64,000 bases of DNA, from the NCBI GenBank assembly GCA_016617855.1, contig JAECUM010001099.1, forward strand, positions 62,001 through 126,000. Reading direction: 5' to 3'. The notes under the pieces are model-generated. The model was not told where the DNA came from. It worked only from the letters and a program-made list of their open reading frames with translations, and searched no databases. This stretch comes from Megalonaias nervosa. Lineage: Eukaryota > Mollusca > Bivalvia > Unionida > Unionidae. How positions within the stretch are numbered: position 1 is the first letter of the stretch; every line of letters begins with the position of its first letter. Both the position numbers and the translations under genes were made by a program. Of this stretch, positions 1 to 11,164 are shown one piece after another.

Positions 1-2
1 TG

Positions 3-765
3 GAACATTAGAACACTGAGGGCTGTGGGAAAGTTGAAAGAACTTACGAGTTGGAGAGGTACAACTGGAACATTATTGGTCTCTGCAAAGTGCACTGGAA
101 AAACTTTGGCGAAATAACAACAGATCAAGGGCATAAGCTCTACTTCAGCGGAAGAGGGGACAAATACAATCATGGCATTGGATTTCTTGTCCACAAGGGC
201 ATTGTGAACAGCATTATGGGTTGCCGCCCAGTCTCAAGCAGGCTCATTACCATCTGCCAGAGGGTGACTCCTTTCAACATCACAATCATACAGGCCTATG
301 CACCCACATCCAACTATGACAACAACGAACTGGAGAAGTTTTATAACCTACTGGAAGATGTCATTGACAACTCACCCAAGAAGGACATTTTGTTTGTACA
401 AGGAGACTAGAATGCAAAGGTGGGAGTTGATTCACAGACAAATTGACAAAGCACCTGTGGACCATTCTGCAATGCAGAAACAAATGAAAGAAGACTCAGG
501 CTTTTGGAGTTTGCTGCCTACAACAATCTTGTATTAGTCAACACATTTGGCCCTCACAAAGCATCTAGTAAATGGACCTGGCACAGTCCAGATGGACAAT
601 ATCACAACCAGATTGACTACATCTTGGTAAAAAAATGATTCTGCACAGGTCTGAATATCGCCAGAACACAAAGTTTTCCAGGAGCAGATATTGGAAGTGA
701 CCATGACTTAGTAATGACAACGTTTCGCCTCCACCTGAAAATGGTGAAAAAGCCTAACCAACCAA
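3..765 (+). pseudogene. LINE apurinic-like endonuclease domain
   Basis: This is the endonuclease/exonuclease/phosphatase fold that nicks target DNA for target-primed reverse transcription. The frame shows IIGLCKVHW, then IIQAYAPTS, then the GD-x-NAKVG metal-binding motif at about 400-425, IDYILV near 615-632 and SDHDLVMTTF near 700-730. The Trp of the usual GDWNAKVG is a TAG stop here (407-409), and further stops follow near 445 and 636. Order and spacing of the motifs match the family, so the identity is secure although the frame is broken. Confidence 0.8.
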
Positions 766-1329
766 GAATCAGATTTGACCTTGGAAAATTGAAAGATCCA
801 AAAGTCGCAGAGCCTTCCAAGCAATGATATGTGGCAAATTTGCACCTCTGATAACCCTGGACATCCAAGACACCAACCTAGAGTCCTTAACAACCACATT
901 CAACACAGCTGTGATTAGCACAGCTAGCGAGATCATTGGCAAATATCATTGAACAAAGAAACCTTGGGTCACAACAGATGTCCTTGAACTATGCGACAAA
1001 AGAAGAGAACTGAAAAAAGGAAAAAGAGATCATGAAGGAGCTAGAAAATACAGAGAGATAAACAACATGATCAGGAAAAGCATGCAAAGGCAAAAGAACC
1101 CTGGATAGAAAGACAATGCTGCAAAATTGAAGACAGTCTGAGTAGAAATGACAGCAAAATGGCATATCAACTGGTTAAAGATTTCACAACCCATAAACAA
1201 GGGAAAACTACCACCATCCAAGACAAATCAGGAAAATGCCTCACAGAAGATCAAGAGATCCTCAAGCGATGGACAGAATACTGCTCAGAATTGTACAATC
1301 ATAACACCCAAGGAAATCCAGCAGTACTA

Positions 1330-2880
1330 AATTTCCCACACGCAGAAGAATTGATGACAACCCCGTTCTTTGTGAAGAAGTAGAAATTGCAGTTAGGTCA
1401 CTAAAGAAAGGAAAGTCAGCCGGCACTGACAACATACCAGCAGAGCTCATTCAAGCAGGAGGAGAAGAGATAGTCACAGTCCAAACAACAATCTGCAACA
1501 AGATATGGCAGACAGGAGAATGGCCCACCACATGGACTCAATTCTTGGTCATCGTGCTCCCCAAGAAAGGAAACCTACAGCTATGTCAAAATTACAGAAC
1601 CATCAGTTTGATCAGTCACCAGAGCAAAGTCATGCTGAAGATAATTCTCAACAGACTAAAGCCTCAAGCTGAGAAAATTATTGCTGAAGAGCAGGCAGGC
1701 TTCTGAGCAGGAAGGAACACCACAGAACAAATCTTCAATCTCAGACTCCTTTGCCAGAAATACCATCAGCATCAGCAGAATCTATACCATGTCTTTATAG
1801 ATTTCAAAATGGCCTTTGATAGGGTATGACATGCAGCCTTATGGGTAACTATGACGAAGTACAACATCAGCTCAAACCTGGTGCAGGTTGTTGAGCACCT
1901 CTATGACAAAGCCACCAGTGCTGTCCTCATCAATGGCAGCAGACGAGATTGGTTTCGAACAACAGTTGGAGTCAGACAGGGATGGATACTGTCAACTACA
2001 CTCTTCAACGTTTTCCTGGAAAGGATCATGGAGGATGCCTTGCATGACCCACAAGGGCACTGTCAGCATCAAAGGAAGAACAACACCAACCTTCGCTTCG
2101 CAGATGATATTGATGGTTTAGCAGGAGATGAAAAAAAAACTGGCTGACTTGGTTGAGCGCCTCGACACAACCTCCACAGCATACGGTATGGAGATTAGCA
2201 CCAAAAAAAACTAAACTGATGACAAACAACACAAATGGCATCAGTGCAGAAATAAAGGTCTGTGGACAGAAGCTGGAGAGAGTCACAAGCTTCAAGTACT
2301 TGGGATCAATTATCACAGATGAGGGCTCCAAACCAGAACTACTTTGCTGGATTGCCCAGACAACAGCAGCAATAACAAGGTTGAGACCAATATGGAAAGA
2401 TACCAACATTGCTTTTTGGTTCCAAAATAAGGCTGATGCGCTCGATTGTCAAATACATCTTTTTGTATGCTTGTGAAACATGGACGCTCATGTCAGATCT
2501 ACAAAGAAGGATTCAAACCTTCAAAATGAGATGCTACCGCAAGATCTTGGGCATCTCATACATTGACCATGTAACCAACGAAGAAATCCACAACAGGATC
2601 CAATGAGCCTTCAGATCCTATGAAGACCTCTTGACCACTGTAAAAAAATGCAAACTGAAGTGGTACAGTCATGTCTCAAGATCATCTGGACTGGCAAAAA
2701 CAATCTTGCAAGGCACAGTGCAAGAGTGCAGAAGAAGAGGTAGACAGAAAAAAAGGTGGGAAGACAACCATAAGGAGTGGACAGGCATGGGATTTGGAGA
2801 TTCCCAAAGGGCAGTAGAGAACAGGGAAAAATGGAGAGAATTGGTTGTAAAGTCAACTGTGGTGCCCTAATGACCTCTTG
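1330..2880 (+). pseudogene. LINE reverse transcriptase and C-terminal region
   Basis: This region encodes a non-LTR reverse transcriptase. Visible motifs include KKGKSAGTDNIPAELIQ (about 1403-1450), a relic of the FDRVWH block (1815-1832), the VGVRQGWILS block (about 1969-1992) and the catalytic FADDIDGLAG box near 2098-2127. The C-terminal region holds FKYLGSIITDEG, then KLKWYSHVSRSSGLAKT and RRRGRQKKRWEDN, which is very conserved in this LINE group. The frame shifts near 2140 and returns by 2409. The last codons read VVP, two stops, then PLGLRD before the TGA repeat tail, so the two stops probably replaced Gln (CAA to TAA) and Arg (CGA to TGA). Confidence 0.8.
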
Positions 2881-2909
2881 GGTTAAGGGATTGATGATGA
2901 TGATGATGA

Positions 2910-3449
2910 TGAATTGGGTAAGTATTCTTGAAGAAACATAATTTACACAAAAATTTGCCTTCTTCTTCAAATATGTTCCCCAATCACATTATGTTAGAAG
3001 AATAGGTAACAGAAGGAGGGAATGCTAAGCATTCGACCTCTACCATGGGTACCTTTCAAGGGAATGATGGCTGAATTCCCCATGCAAATGATAACCCATT
3101 CTCCTAATTACATAAGCAACACAGATTAAGGTCACTTGACCTATGACCCTTACATACAGTCAAGAAGATAAAAATTTAAATCTTCTTATCTACAATATTT
3201 CCCAGGTGAACCCAGCAAAACTGATAGGCTGTGTTGACTGTTTTAACTCGGTTTGGTGGTCATCTCTGCTGCTGCCACTGGACCTACCTAATTCAAGATA
3301 TGCCTCTGTGAAGCTAAATCTCTGAGGTAAAAACCTCGAGAAGGTTAACTCTGCATGCCAGCCAACAGCTTCTATTATATCTCAGAATGAAATGTTACAT
3401 TTGAAAAATAAGGCTCACAGAGATGGCTCAAATCTCATGAGTGGTAATA
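2910..3449. other. Unassigned spacer
   Basis: The sequence between the LINE tail and the DIRS relic shows no convincing coding motif on either strand. A short + strand open frame at 3143-3325 has no recognisable similarity. Confidence 0.5.
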
Positions 3450-3479
3450 TTCATGAGGCAACTCTGATCTTGTGAGACT

Positions 3480-4240
3480 TCAGAGTACGCCAAGTGTATA
3501 AGCCATTTCAGCCACAAAGTAATGGCTTGAGGCGTGATATCCTGATTCCTGGCTTTCACCGGAAGGAAGTGGCATTTGCACATGTCAGGACTTGTCTCTG
3601 TTCATTTCAAGTAGTGCTTGAGTGCACAAACAGGATCTTGCATGGCAGGTGCTCTTGACTTGTCTATGAAAAACAGTGAACGAATGGCAACTCTTTGATT
3701 GCTGACAGATGGTAAACTAATTTTGGCTACAAAAGTCTGGTTGTGTCAAGAAGAACATTGAACCATCCAATCTGAACTAAAGATAGTTCAAGTTGACAGA
3801 AAGTGCATAAAGCTCACTTACCCTGCATGCAGAAGCTAAAGCTATTAGGAAACATATCTTATATGACAGTAACTTTAGTAAAGTGTGGGATAGAGGCTCG
3901 AATTATTTAAATAGAGCCATGTTAAAAGCCGGGACTGATTCTATTTTGGATACAGACTGAGGGATTTTGTTTGACTGAGATCAAAACTGGCTAAAAGATC
4001 TGATATGCCCAATATAACGTCTACCATGATGCTGGAATATGTCTGATATCACAGAGCGGTAGCCTTTGATAGTAACTGGGGCCATCTGCTGCACCGCAAA
4101 GAGTCAGAGAAAAAAAGCCAGCCAAATGAGGATTCAGGCACTCAGAGGGATGATGTTATTGGTATGTCATAAGTTCCTGAAAATATGCCATTTTCTCCAT
4201 AAGCCTTCAGAGTGGTGGGTCGTCTTGCTCTCAAGATTCT
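3480..4240 (-). pseudogene. DIRS copy 1 tyrosine recombinase relic
   Basis: The N-terminal part shows RRPTTLKAYGEN near 4215-4180, like the DNA-binding start of DIRS recombinases. The catalytic part shows ALKHYLK near 3625-3605 and then ARNQDITPQAITLWLKWLI with HLAYS near 3555-3495, matching the block that precedes the His-x-x-Arg box. Stops interrupt it, for example just after the ALKHYLK block. The identity is inferred from recalled family consensus. Confidence 0.6.
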
Positions 4241-4479
4241 CTCCACAACTGAAGGTTTAAATTGTCCTTCAAGGCTGCCCTAATAAAAGCCAAGTGTGCT
4301 GAAGAAAACAGTCCAGGCAGGGAAGGAACACCTGTGACTAGGGTTGCTTGAGAAGATTCAGGTTGGCTGGAATCTACCTGGGCAGATCTACTGCTAGATC
4401 AAGTTGATAGGTAGCTCAGGATTTATACCATCTGAGATGGACCATCAGAATCATCTTGCATTTCTGACCCCATAATGTC

Positions 4480-4800
4480 TGGATTATTTTTGGTATCAGG
4501 ACCATGGGAGGGTAGGCAAAGCCCACAACCCCTCCCAAATGATAGACAGTGCATCCACAGCCCAAGCTTCAGGACTGAAGAGACAAAGGTGGGTAACTTG
4601 TGATTCCACCTTGTCGCACAAGGTCAATCACAGAACATTGCCACTGATGGTAGCGAAATCTGGCAACTGGTGAACACTGCCTAGTGTTGGTATATACCAT
4701 TATTTCCAACTGGGGCTTTTCCAGCAAGATCCCCACTGTCAACCAACCTGGACTGGTTGCACCACTGTCACTGGAATGATCATGTCTCAGGCATGATCAC
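4480..4800 (-). pseudogene. DIRS copy 1 RNase H tail relic
   Basis: Near 4590-4510 the minus strand reads PEAWAVDALSIIWEGLWA, the conserved AWAVDALSL-W-GLWAYAFPP block that follows RNase H in DIRS elements. A frameshift occurs right after it, since the expected FAYPP follows in another frame. The RNase H core itself is poorly preserved here. Confidence 0.55.
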
Positions 4801-4999
4801 GACTGTTGACCGAGGGGACTTGAAAATGGGTACATTGTCCTAGCAATGTCGTTTGTAAGGGGTGCAAAAAAAGACAGCTAAGCGGGATCAAGTCCACTGC
4901 CACATTGAATAATCTGAAGAGTTGCAAGAATTCTCTCACTGAAATCAATGTTCTGTTGGAAACAGACTGGATGAGTTCAACAATCCTGATTATGCAAAC

Positions 5000-5744
5000 A
5001 CAACGAATCATAACAGATTCACACTGGTGATAAACTCTATACCAAGATGGACAAAAAGCTGGGATGGATGGAGGTCGAACTTTTCCCAGTTCACTAGAAA
5101 ACCTAGAAGATTAACAAGTGGGAGAAGATTGTTCTGTCTTTTAGAAGAATAGAACTTACCATGTGTTTCTGGAGGATGTTGTCCAGGTACACTGCAGTCA
5201 TTGTAGACTGGAACAGGGTAACGACGCAATCCATAACCTGGTAAAATACCCAAAGGATGATGTTGAGGCCAAAGGGTAGGACTTTGAACTGATAAACCAT
5301 TTTGTGGTAAGCAAAACGTTGATATTTTCATGATGCAAGGTGGATAGGGACATGAAAATATGCATTGGTCAGATCGAGACTGATACTATACTTGTCCCTT
5401 CAAATGGAAAGGTATATTGATCTCACCGTCTCCATCTTGAATTTCAGTGGTGCAATGAACTGGTTGGTCTCAACTTGCTGATTGCTTCTGAATAAGAAAC
5501 AATCATGAATAAAACCCTGGCGATTGTTGTGGCCTTTGCACAATCTCCACTGGCTGCTTTTTGATGAGTGACCATATCTTCTGTTGTAGAAGGCATCCGA
5601 CTCCCAAGCTGATCGTACATCCGTGATGAGGGGAGAGGAGGAAAGGGAAGGGGGTTGGGTCAATGAAACACAATGACCCTCTGAAATGACCTGGAACACC
5701 AAATTATTTTCTGAGTGAATAGGGAGATCCAGTGAATCCAACAT
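5000..5744 (-). pseudogene. DIRS copy 1 reverse transcriptase relic
   Basis: Frames on the minus strand carry GFIHDCFLFRSNQQVETNQF and PLKFKMETVRSIYLS (about 5510-5400), which correspond to the block before the catalytic core. They are followed by VYQFKVLPFGLN (about 5295-5260), AVYLDNIL (the Y-x-DD position, second Asp changed to Asn, near 5195-5172) and LVNWEKFDLHPSQLFVHLGI (about 5090-5030). The last phrase is characteristic of DIRS-type reverse transcriptases. Pieces lie in different frames, so at least two frameshifts have occurred and the active-site Asp is altered. Confidence 0.7.
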
Positions 5745-5821
5745 TGCAGGAGTTGACCACCCACAGATAGGCTGTCTGCAGGCAGTGGGGAGAGAATGTC
5801 AATGGTTATGGTTAGGAGTCT

Positions 5822-6970
5822 TTAAGGTGGAGAAATATGGTTTTTTACACCCTTTGTATGATTGCCTAATATGCTAGTTAGACTGTAGTCTCCTGGCACT
5901 AGGTTGGAATCAATTTTGGTGCACATCTGGATGAAAAGATCTCTTGTTCCAAGGCCACTTAATGTCCCTTTGCACTGGTGGAGGCTGAGTTTTTCCGAAC
6001 AGCTGTGTAGGTTGATCAGTGAGTTGGTGGAGCAGTTCCTGAGCTGCCTGCCTCCAAACTTCTCCAATTCTTCCTCCAGAAAGCAGCAGTGACCCAAACA
6101 GGGTTGTATGTAAAGCAAGGGTATGATGAGGTTTGAGCAACATGGACCACAAGCATGTGTCACGTCCAACCAAGTCAAAGTTGGTTGAAGCTGTCAAGGC
6201 ATTGGCCATGGTATGGTGAGCTGCCCAGTTAGTGACCTTGATGATCCTAGCCGTCACATCCCAAGTGTGGCTATGGTTGGATTCTCCACGAGTCAGAAGA
6301 TTGCTAATGAGGCAAAATCTAACACTGAAGATGAAGAGTTATATACCAGAATGATAAGAATGTCACTGGGACTTGGATTTCTGAGAAGAAAGCCATGGAA
6401 TTTCCCAGGTCAATAATTCTACCCAAAAGCTGGTCACAGATCTCCTTAGTTTTAGTTGAATGGGGAAGGAGTCAGAAAGATGGTGTCTCTTCCTCCTCAC
6501 TGAAATCTAATGATGATTTAACTTACAGTCTTGAGTAGCAGTAGGGGGTGGAGGCCATTCTAAAGTTCCCAATACCCTATACATTTCCAGTACTGCGACC
6601 TTAAAGCTAAATTCAGTATGCTCCATGGTCAGAACTGAGTATGGTTGATTTTGAAGAAGCTTCATCATACTAAAGAAGTCGAGTCCCAATCTGGGTCCAC
6701 TTGCAGCCCTGGACAAGTCATACCTGGTGGCATCAATGACTCAAGTCTGTCCTCTTTGAAAATGTCACTAGGTCTCCCTTGTGGATAAACAGTGAACATC
6801 TGGAAGTCCGGTACTACCCAAACTGCCAGCTGGTTTGCCTGGTATATGGTCTGCCTGGATACCGGCGGTATAGAAGGCGGTCTGTCTATCATCGGTACTG
6901 GCTGCTTCAAGCGCCTGGCTGGACAGACAGATTTCTCACTGAAATCTCCGGCATAGCAAATGCATGTCAC
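5822..6970 (-). pseudogene. DIRS copy 1 gag-like region
   Basis: Three overlapping minus-strand frames (6970-6665, 6716-6507 and 6257-5822) form the putative gag. The last contains LVGRDTCLWSML and GSLLLSGGRIGEVWRQAAQ, reminiscent of the C-terminal part of DIRS gag, where an LFGG motif precedes a Gln/Lys-rich stretch. The segment around 6560-6530 is proline rich. Gag is the least conserved DIRS protein, so this call rests mainly on position upstream of the reverse transcriptase. Confidence 0.4.
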
Positions 6971-7136
6971 CTACAGTGAGTCACCTCCACCAATTCATTG
7001 CTCCACCAAAATTAAAGATGGAGAAGGTGAGATCAATAACTAGCTTACTTTTGGTCCAATTCACATGGTCACCACATCTGGAACTAAAATGACAGGAATA
7101 GAGAACGTAAATCACATTTAACATTTTGTAAAAGTA

Positions 7137-7216
7137 AGAAAGCTTTTCAATTAATCTTAGAACTCAAGATACCTTTCAAAGCCTTTATATGCTTGGAATT
7201 TTCATCATATTCTGAA
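7137..7216 (-). repeat. Tandem partial duplicate of hydrolase exon 4 end
   Basis: This 80-bp segment matches 7905-7993, the 3' end of hydrolase exon 4 with its donor region, 780 bp away and in the same orientation. It keeps the codons for EYDENSK and is preceded by an acceptor-like TGCTTTCAG and followed by AAAG|GTATCT, so it could be read as a mini-exon. In the phase set by exon 5 it would give a stop after eight codons, so it is probably not used in the main transcript. Confidence 0.6.
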
Positions 7217-7755
7217 AGCAAGGTATATTTCCAATACAAAATTCAATGAATTTGCAGTCTTAAGAGCATCATTCATGCCAAATACAAACTTGAAGAACTG
7301 CAAATTTTTAAAAAGATTTAGTGTGCTATCTTCCAATTTTTTAAGTCTATTAAGTCTATGCGTATATTAGTGGTAAATCTAACTCGGCTATCTCCTAAAA
7401 CTGAATTTTATATATGGTAGAGATATTTTCTACTAAAATAAATATGCAAGGTCTAACATGTGACATGTATACATTGTGGGCTAAAAAAAACAAAAAAATT
7501 CACTCAGAAACAATCAGGCTAGTTGAAATGTTACACAGCGTTTCTTTCACTAGCTTTAAATCAGTCATGGTCAGTAGCACAATGCTATGTTAACCAGAAG
7601 GCAAGATTGACTGACAGAGTATGTCAGTAAGAAACTTCAGTAGATGTGAGAAATTTAAATATGACACAATGTACTACATTATTAGAATGTTCAAGCTCTT
7701 ACTGGTAAAAACAAATGTTTGATTTATTGCCGAATTATGAAGTTTTGTTTGTTAC

Positions 7756-7832
7756 CTGCTGCAAGTAATGATGCAGATTGTTTAGCTTTTGTCTATAGCT
7801 TGTTCTGTCAAATTGGTGTCTGTCATCCTCAA
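7756..7832 (-). CDS. Alpha/beta hydrolase gene, exon 5 (77 bp)
   Basis: The exon is bounded by acceptor CTTTAG and donor CAGCAG|GTAACA on the minus strand. One base carried over from exon 4 plus 77 bases gives exactly 26 open codons, beginning VEDDRHQFDRTSYRQKLNN and ending in QQ, so the next intron is phase 0. The hydrophilic, helical-looking segment would follow the strand that presents the catalytic acid in the hydrolase fold. No following exon was found down to position 1. The candidate near 7210 gives a stop in this phase, so the C terminus with the expected GGHF-type catalytic His is lost or outside the window. Confidence 0.65.
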
Positions 7833-7953
7833 CTAAAGAAAACAAGGTTTAAGGCTCCACATTTGAAACTAATTTAAATCAGTCTCAACATCTTGTAAGA
7901 ATATGAAAGCTTTGCAATAAATTCTTAGAACTCATGTTTGTTTTCTGTCTCAC

Positions 7954-8125
7954 CTGACTTTATTAGCTTGGAATTTTCATCATATTCTGAAAACAATGAT
8001 GCTGGTACAGACAAAAGGCTGCAATAGTCTTCTAAAAGGTTTATCTCATCATCTGGATCAGCTTTTCCATAGATTATGCAACGGGGAACATTATTACCTG
8101 CTAAAGTCAACAAGGCTGCATTGAT
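7954..8125 (-). CDS. Alpha/beta hydrolase gene, exon 4 (172 bp)
   Basis: The acceptor is TTGTTACAG and the donor AAGTCAG|GTGAGA. The exon starts in phase 0 (ATC AAT GCA) and ends in phase 1. It reads INAALLTLAGNNVP, then RCIIYGKADPDDEINLLEDY, then SLFSEYDENSKLIKS. The CIIYGKADPDD stretch is the beta strand and turn that in alpha/beta hydrolases carries the acidic member of the catalytic triad (V-I-x-G-x-x-D-x). The exon follows 8717-8540 and precedes 7832-7756 with matching phases on both sides. The end of this exon is duplicated at 7137-7216. Confidence 0.7.
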
Positions 8126-8539
8126 CTGTAACAAGATTTATTTTCAAGAAGTTAAAATCATGAAATAAAATTTAAAAATCCAATTCTATTCCGTAGGTAT
8201 CTTCTCACAATAATCAATTTATGCAACCAAAAGGCAGCTTTATGTTGAGACAAATTAACTAGAAATAAATTGTAATTATGGAACACAATAATCCAAAACA
8301 GTCATTAACATCACCATGCTTAGTAAAAAAAATTTCTCATATTATAGTTAACTCCCTTTGACTAATACCTCCCATAACCCAGCCAAGATATGAATTTCTT
8401 TTATCCTCATTTTAATCTCTATATTTTACCTCCTTTTCACAGCCACTTCCTTACAAAGCCATTTTTTCCTTCTTCTGACTGGTTGATGAAAAGAGATTAC
8501 AGTGTTTTATTTTTATTATTATTATTATTTTATTATTAC

Positions 8540-8717
8540 CTCATTATAATCAACAGAACCACTACAGCGGAAGGCTGATATTTCATCTCGGACTGTTAGA
8601 TTCTTGTGATCTTTGTTTTTTTTCTGGATGTATGCCACACCTCTTAGTAAAATTCTATATAACGGGTAATCCCACAAATTCCTTATGTTTTTTATGAGAA
8701 ATGAAAGTCCAGCAGCT
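8540..8717 (-). CDS. Alpha/beta hydrolase gene, internal exon (178 bp)
   Basis: The acceptor is TTTCGTTTCAG and the donor AATGAG|GTAATA. One base completes the previous codon, so the exon accepts phase 2, exactly the phase in which exon 2 ends; it leaves in phase 0, matching exon 4. It reads AAGLSFLIKNIRNLWDYPLY, then RILLRGVAYIQKKNKDHK and a polar segment ending in SGSVDYNE. This resembles the helical cap region of metazoan alpha/beta hydrolases. A segment of about 40-60 residues with the nucleophile elbow should lie between exon 2 and this exon. Confidence 0.65.
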
Positions 8718-8754
8718 CTGAAACGAAATAAAATAATAACCACTGAAACTCATT

Positions 8755-9201
8755 TTAGCAACCTGGCCAGACATTGAAATTCAAGGTAAAGAAAAGCAAT
8801 GGAACCTCACAAATATCTATACTTCCACATGCATCAAGATTTTTCTTAAAATACCTCCCCATCAACCCTTTGAAAGCGATCAAGGAAATGAAATCTTTAT
8901 CATCATCCAACCAAAAACAAGAGGGCAATCTGGGTTCATAACTCATGTAACTCATGGCATGAAAATGTTTGAATGGTCTCATCAATATAAAGTCCCACAC
9001 CAAATTCAGGTCAAATCCAATAAGCCTTGTTAATGTAATGTGCAGAAAGCAATTAAGTACTGACCATTTATTTTTTAAATTCAATGAAGTAGGAACTGAA
9101 AAAATGCTGTGCAAACTGTATGATCCACAAAGCAGATCATAAAAAAATTTGCAAAGCATTTTTTTCAGTCCATACTTTGCTGAATTTAGAAAAATAGCCA
9201 A
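8755..9201 (-). other. Unassigned 148-codon open frame in intron
   Basis: An open frame just upstream of a hydrolase exon on the same strand. It is rich in Phe, Leu and Lys and contains CFWLDDDKDFISLI, but I recognise no family. It may be an intronic chance frame, although 148 codons without a stop in such AT-rich DNA is somewhat long. Confidence 0.2.
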
Positions 9202-9531
9202 TACTTTATAATTAAATTCAACAGCATATATAGTTAAATAAACTGAAAGTCTGATAACATTCTTTTATTTAATCATATTTTGAATTTCATTCATTATGGC
9301 ACAATAATACAAAACAGTGAATCCCACTCATGTATTTACAGCCAATCAGAGAAATGCTGGCCAGCTGATTTCAATACACAACTCTGATCATCTGGAAGAT
9401 GTTAGATGCTAACAAGTTTATGCAGACTAATTTGTTCATAATAAACAACAATCCTTAAATGAAAGTGTATACATAAACTCTGTAAACGGACTATACTGTC
9501 CTTTATATATTATCTAGTACTACAGCTGTGA
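9202..9531. other. AT-rich intron, nothing recognised
   Basis: No coding motif, repeat or RNA gene is visible on either strand in this stretch. Confidence 0.5.
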
Positions 9532-9606
9532 AGTGACCAAATAGATCATTTGGTTAGAGCATTGTACTAATATAATGCAAAGTTTGTTGGTTCAATTCCC
9601 CCATTA
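9532..9606 (+). repeat. tRNA-like sequence (SINE head or tRNA pseudogene)
   Basis: The sequence has TTTGGTTAGAGCA, fitting the A box of the tRNA promoter, and GTTGGTTCAATTCCC about 45 bases later, fitting the B box with one mismatch. The acceptor arms do not pair well, so it is not a functional tRNA gene. It is probably the head of a SINE or a decayed tRNA. Confidence 0.5.
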
Positions 9607-11009
9607 CCACATTATTTTGTTTTCTCTTTTCTTCTCCTTTTATTTTATATTATTCTACAGAACAAATTTCAAATTTTCATATTGTAATGGTATATAGATT
9701 TCATATCATACATTAATACAAACAAATACTGATGAATTTCACACAGTACCATAATGTCTTCAAATCAAAGATACGTAAGTAGATGATGATTATTTATTTA
9801 TTTAAAGTGTATTTTACTTGTAGCATTAGCAAAGATACCTCATTTACTTGAAAAAACAAAGGTCCAGTATTTGATTCACAATTACAATCTTGTGTAAAAA
9901 GCTGGAGTTTGTGAGATCACATATTCTAAATATAGTCCTCATTTATTGTGTATATGTACAGAAAAGTAGTGCAGGAGGGTACTGCTTAAAGAAGAATTGC
10001 ATTCATGTAGATATGAACCAAATAATTCAAAATGGCCTGGCCAATCAGATAGCTGTAATTTGTAAAGGTGAAAGAAAAATTTTATTATTCCTCTACTGTC
10101 ATCTCTTTTTCAGTTGGTGTCACAAACCTTCAAGACCCGAGCGAGAGTTTATTAAAGACATAAAATGTACAATTTTCAGCCTGTCAGCCACAGCTACACT
10201 GTATTAAATACAATTTCATGTAAATTTTAAGCTTTATTTTGGAAGAACAATGATTTATAATGTTCAAAATTTTTATAAAATCTGAGACTGTTCTGAAACA
10301 TGTTTGTGTTGTTTCCATTCCACATATTTTGCCATGAATGAAGAACATGATTATTTATAAAATACTTGAAGTCAGTATATGAAATCTTCCTTTTAGAAAT
10401 GGGTGACATAGAGGCAGTTTTGGCTGCATTATTGCTTTATTTGTCCTCTCATTACACTTAATACCAATGTGACTAGGCAGCCAACATTACAATACTTTTT
10501 CCTGACTGCACGAGTAAATCTTGTTTCTGGGATATTAACGTGTTGTCAGATTTAACATTTTGGTAGCTCAAAGATTTGCATATGGCTCTAATTTATAGAG
10601 ACCTTATCTTGTAACCAGATGCTGAGGATGCTATAGGATGCTGTAATGGCACATCCGCCCAGGTTTCCTTCTTCAGAACTGTCTCTACCGTATTTCATGT
10701 ATTTATTCATACCCTTTAATTTTTCATACACAATCCAGTTATCAAAATAATAATTATTTCAATGTATCATAATTTTTCATACATATCACTTTGTATATTT
10801 TGAAAAATCCATTAAATTATTGTACATAAAATTTCTACTAAGAAGATTTATGTTTGCAAAAAAGATCAAAAATACCGTATTGCCATTTTGTTTTTACAAA
10901 AATTATTAATTAATTGTTGGTGAGAAAATACAATGACTGATGCATATACATGGGTGCCCGCAGCATAGGTCAAGGGGGGCGTCACGTGCCCCCCCCGGAA
11001 ATCATACTG

Positions 11010-11011
<2 letters not shown>
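9607..11011. other. AT-rich intron, nothing recognised
   Basis: No gene is seen. The plus-strand open frame at 9890-10207 has no recognisable motif. At about 10967-11000 a G-run and C-run pair (AAGGGGGGCG, GTGCCCCCCC) form a short inverted repeat next to the AT microsatellite. Confidence 0.45.
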
Positions 11012-11049
<38 letters not shown>

Positions 11050-11068
11050 CATATATATATATATATAC
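11012..11068. repeat. AT dinucleotide microsatellite
   Basis: Alternating AT run interrupted once by GTATGTAC. Open frames across it are artefacts of the repeat. Confidence 0.9.
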
Positions 11069-11164
11069 ACATATTCCGACAAGTTTAATCATGCAAATGA
11101 AGCTGAAAATATGTCACAAGATTCTGTTCAAAATGCATAGTAAGTATTAGCTTTAGTTTCAGAC

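Larger units (their letters stand above)
1..2909 (+). mobile_element. RTE-like LINE retrotransposon, 5' end outside window, decayed
   Basis: This is a non-LTR retrotransposon with a single endonuclease plus reverse transcriptase ORF, of the kind often annotated as craniofacial development protein 2-like. The first bases already read WNIRTLRAVGKL, the usual start of the endonuclease domain, so the 5' part is cut by the window edge. Most coding pieces lie in one frame (positions divisible by 3) with scattered stops and a few frameshifts, so the copy is dead. The 3' end is a run of TGA triplets at about 2891-2909, typical of the short-repeat tails of RTE-type elements. Assignment to RTE rather than another clade comes from recalled family features, not a search. 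Confidence 0.85.
3450..6980 (-). mobile_element. Decayed DIRS-type (tyrosine recombinase) retrotransposon, copy 1
   Basis: Reading the minus strand from high to low coordinates gives a gag-like region, reverse transcriptase, RNase H with the DIRS-specific tail, and a tyrosine recombinase. That is the gene order of DIRS elements, which use a recombinase instead of an integrase. All frames are broken by stops and frameshifts. I did not see inverted terminal repeats for this copy, so its outer limits are estimates from the coding similarity. A second, more complete DIRS element lies at 49680-56125 in the same orientation but is clearly a different lineage (different RT wording). Confidence 0.7.

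Noticed and set aside
9532..9606. Functional tRNA gene
   Set aside because: The acceptor and anticodon stems do not pair, although A and B boxes are visible.
10866..11150. Open frames through 10866-11150 on both strands
   Set aside because: They run across the AT microsatellite and have no protein-like features.
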